A DNA stretch of 30,964 bases, taken from contig JBGTCY010000052.1 in NCBI GenBank assembly GCA_041748615.1, forward strand, positions 1 through 30,964, in the 5' to 3' direction. Below, one piece after another: positions 29,966 to 30,964 of the stretch. Made by a program: the position numbers and the translations under genes. Position 1 is the stretch's first letter. Every line of letters begins with the position of its first letter. The notes below the pieces were generated by a model that was not told the DNA's origin, ran no database searches, and worked only from the letters and a program-made list of their open reading frames with translations. Source of the DNA: JBGTCY01 sp041748615. Lineage in GTDB: Bacteria > Bacteroidota > Bacteroidia > Chitinophagales > CAIOSU01.

Positions 29966-30964
29966 TTAATTCAGACTTCTGAAATCTACCGGAACCACTT
30001 TTGAAACTCCGATTTCGGGCATTGTCACACCGTAGATGACATCTACGGAAGCCATTGTTTGTTTGTTATGCGTCACCAAGATGAATTGCGACTCTTGTGA
30101 AAAGTGGCGAATCGTTTTGTTGAACTTGTCAATGTTGGCATCATCGAGCGGAGCGTCCACCTCATCGAGAATACAGAACGGTGCGGGTTTCAGCAGGTAA
30201 AGCGAGAAGAGAATTGCCAAAGCCGTGAGTGACTTTTCGCCACCGGAAAGCTGATTGATAGTTTGCGGCTTTTTCCCTTTTGGCTTAGCGATGATTTCAA
30301 TTTCAGACTCCAACGGATTGTCGGGATTCAGCAACAGCATATCGCATGTGTCTTCTTCCGAAAACAACGTGCGGAAAATATTCTGAAAGTTTTCCCGCAC
30401 TTTTTCAAACGCTTCCATGAATTTTCCCTTCGCTGAATCTTCAATCTCGTTCATGGTGTCAAGCAATGATTTTTTGGCTTCCACCAAATCATTTTTCTGC
30501 GCGGTAATAAAATCAAACCGCTGTTTCATTTCGTCAAACGCCTCCACCGCCATCGGGTTCACTTCCCCGAAATTGTCTAAGCGGTTGCGGATTTTCAGCA
30601 CCGCTTCGCGCACTTCTTCCTCAATCAATCCTTCCGCGGGTTGTTCTTCAAGCAGGTTGTCAAGATTGACATGAAACTCCACTGACAAGCGCTCGCGTAT
30701 CGCGTTCATTTCAATACGTATTTCAGTACTTTTATCTTTAATTTCGGTGAGCAGCAAATCAATGTGTGCGCGATTTTTCTGTAGACTTTTCATTTTATCC
30801 TCCACCTCGGTGATGGCACCGCGACCTTCATAATAATTCCCTTCTACTTCGGAGAGCGTTTTTTCAAAGTTTTCTTTTTCGGAGTAAGCCTGAATCAACT
30901 GTGCTTCAATTTCTTTTAACCGGACATCCTGTTGTGCAATTTTTTCTTCGTCAGTTTTTAATTC
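29966..30964 (-). CDS. smc: Chromosome segregation protein SMC, C-terminal part
   Basis: The frame is open from the right edge to a TAA at 29966 (332 codons) and gives the C-terminal third of SMC: coiled coil (about the first 170 residues), the linker FGEVNPMAVEAFDEM, then the C-terminal ATPase head with the ABC signature LSGGEKSLTALAILFSLY and the Walker B/D-loop FCILDEVDAPLDDANIDKF, followed by the switch ILVTHNK. SMC dimers with ScpAB compact and segregate the chromosome. A TTG at 30898 is not a start; the frame continues. The N-terminal head and hinge lie outside the window. Confidence 0.95.
   Translation of the reverse strand, partial: ELKTDEEKIAQQDVRLKEIEAQLIQAYSEKENFEKTLSEVEGNYYEGRGAITEVEDKMKSLQKNRAHIDLLLTEIKDKSTEIRIEMNAIRERLSVEFHVNLDNLLEEQPAEGLIEEEVREAVLKIRNRLDNFGEVNPMAVEAFDEMKQRFDFITAQKNDLVEAKKSLLDTMNEIEDSAKGKFMEAFEKVRENFQNIFRTLFSEEDTCDMLLLNPDNPLESEIEIIAKPKGKKPQTINQLSGGEKSLTALAILFSLYLLKPAPFCILDEVDAPLDDANIDKFNKTIRHFSQESQFILVTHNKQTMASVDVIYGVTMPEIGVSKVVPVDFRSLN

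Overview
The window looks like a chromosomal segment of a Bacteroidota bacterium, possibly in or near the Chitinophagia. Supporting signs are promoter boxes of the TAnnTTTG type, weak or absent Shine-Dalgarno sequences with A/T-rich leaders, the short (462 aa) arginine decarboxylase typical of that phylum, a B12-dependent NrdJ with a C-terminal zinc ribbon, small SPII lipoproteins, and intergenic degenerate repeats. The phylum is an inference from gene content; no rRNA is present.

Layout. 1-2016: the N-terminal end of a secreted penicillin-acylase-family hydrolase and a MacB/FtsX-type permease, both on the minus strand, followed by a large palindromic repeat. 2017-6458: arginine decarboxylase and arginyl-tRNA synthetase diverge from a 96-bp region with back-to-back promoter boxes; a secreted WG-repeat protein follows argS. 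6486-8249: a minus-strand pair of a histidine phosphatase lacking the second catalytic His and an ACAD10/11-LvaA-type phosphotransferase. 8471-10957: a secreted CocE/NonD hydrolase and a YjdI-CDGSH iron-sulfur fusion protein. 11029-13623: class II ribonucleotide reductase on the minus strand.

13811-23188 is the main block: nine co-directional genes for nucleotide-sugar precursors (sugar aminotransferase, Ugd, UDP-glucuronate decarboxylase, TviB/WbpO-like dehydrogenase, RfbB, TviC/WbpP-like epimerase, RfbC, RfbD) and ending in the PAP phosphatase CysQ. Together they should supply UDP-GlcA, UDP-Xyl, an N-acetyl-hexosaminuronic acid and dTDP-rhamnose for a surface polysaccharide. No glycosyltransferase, flippase, polymerase or RmlA lies in the window. 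Several gaps in the block carry short hairpins.

23204-30964: rnhA and menC (minus), an unrecognised 58-aa charged protein with a good terminator, clpB, a 570-bp intergenic island of repeats, three small envelope genes (lmo0937-family membrane protein, Cys-rich lipoprotein, DUF4190-like lipoprotein) with a long RNA-type hairpin among them, and the C-terminal part of smc at the right edge.

Most genes are ordinary housekeeping or polysaccharide genes. The parts least explained are the non-coding ones: degenerate heptad-phased tracts in four places, a 147-bp palindrome, a 24-bp hairpin whose only deviations are G.U pairs on the plus strand, and an inverted pair of DnaA-box-like sites upstream of nrdJ. 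I saw no CRISPR array, transposase, tRNA or rRNA.
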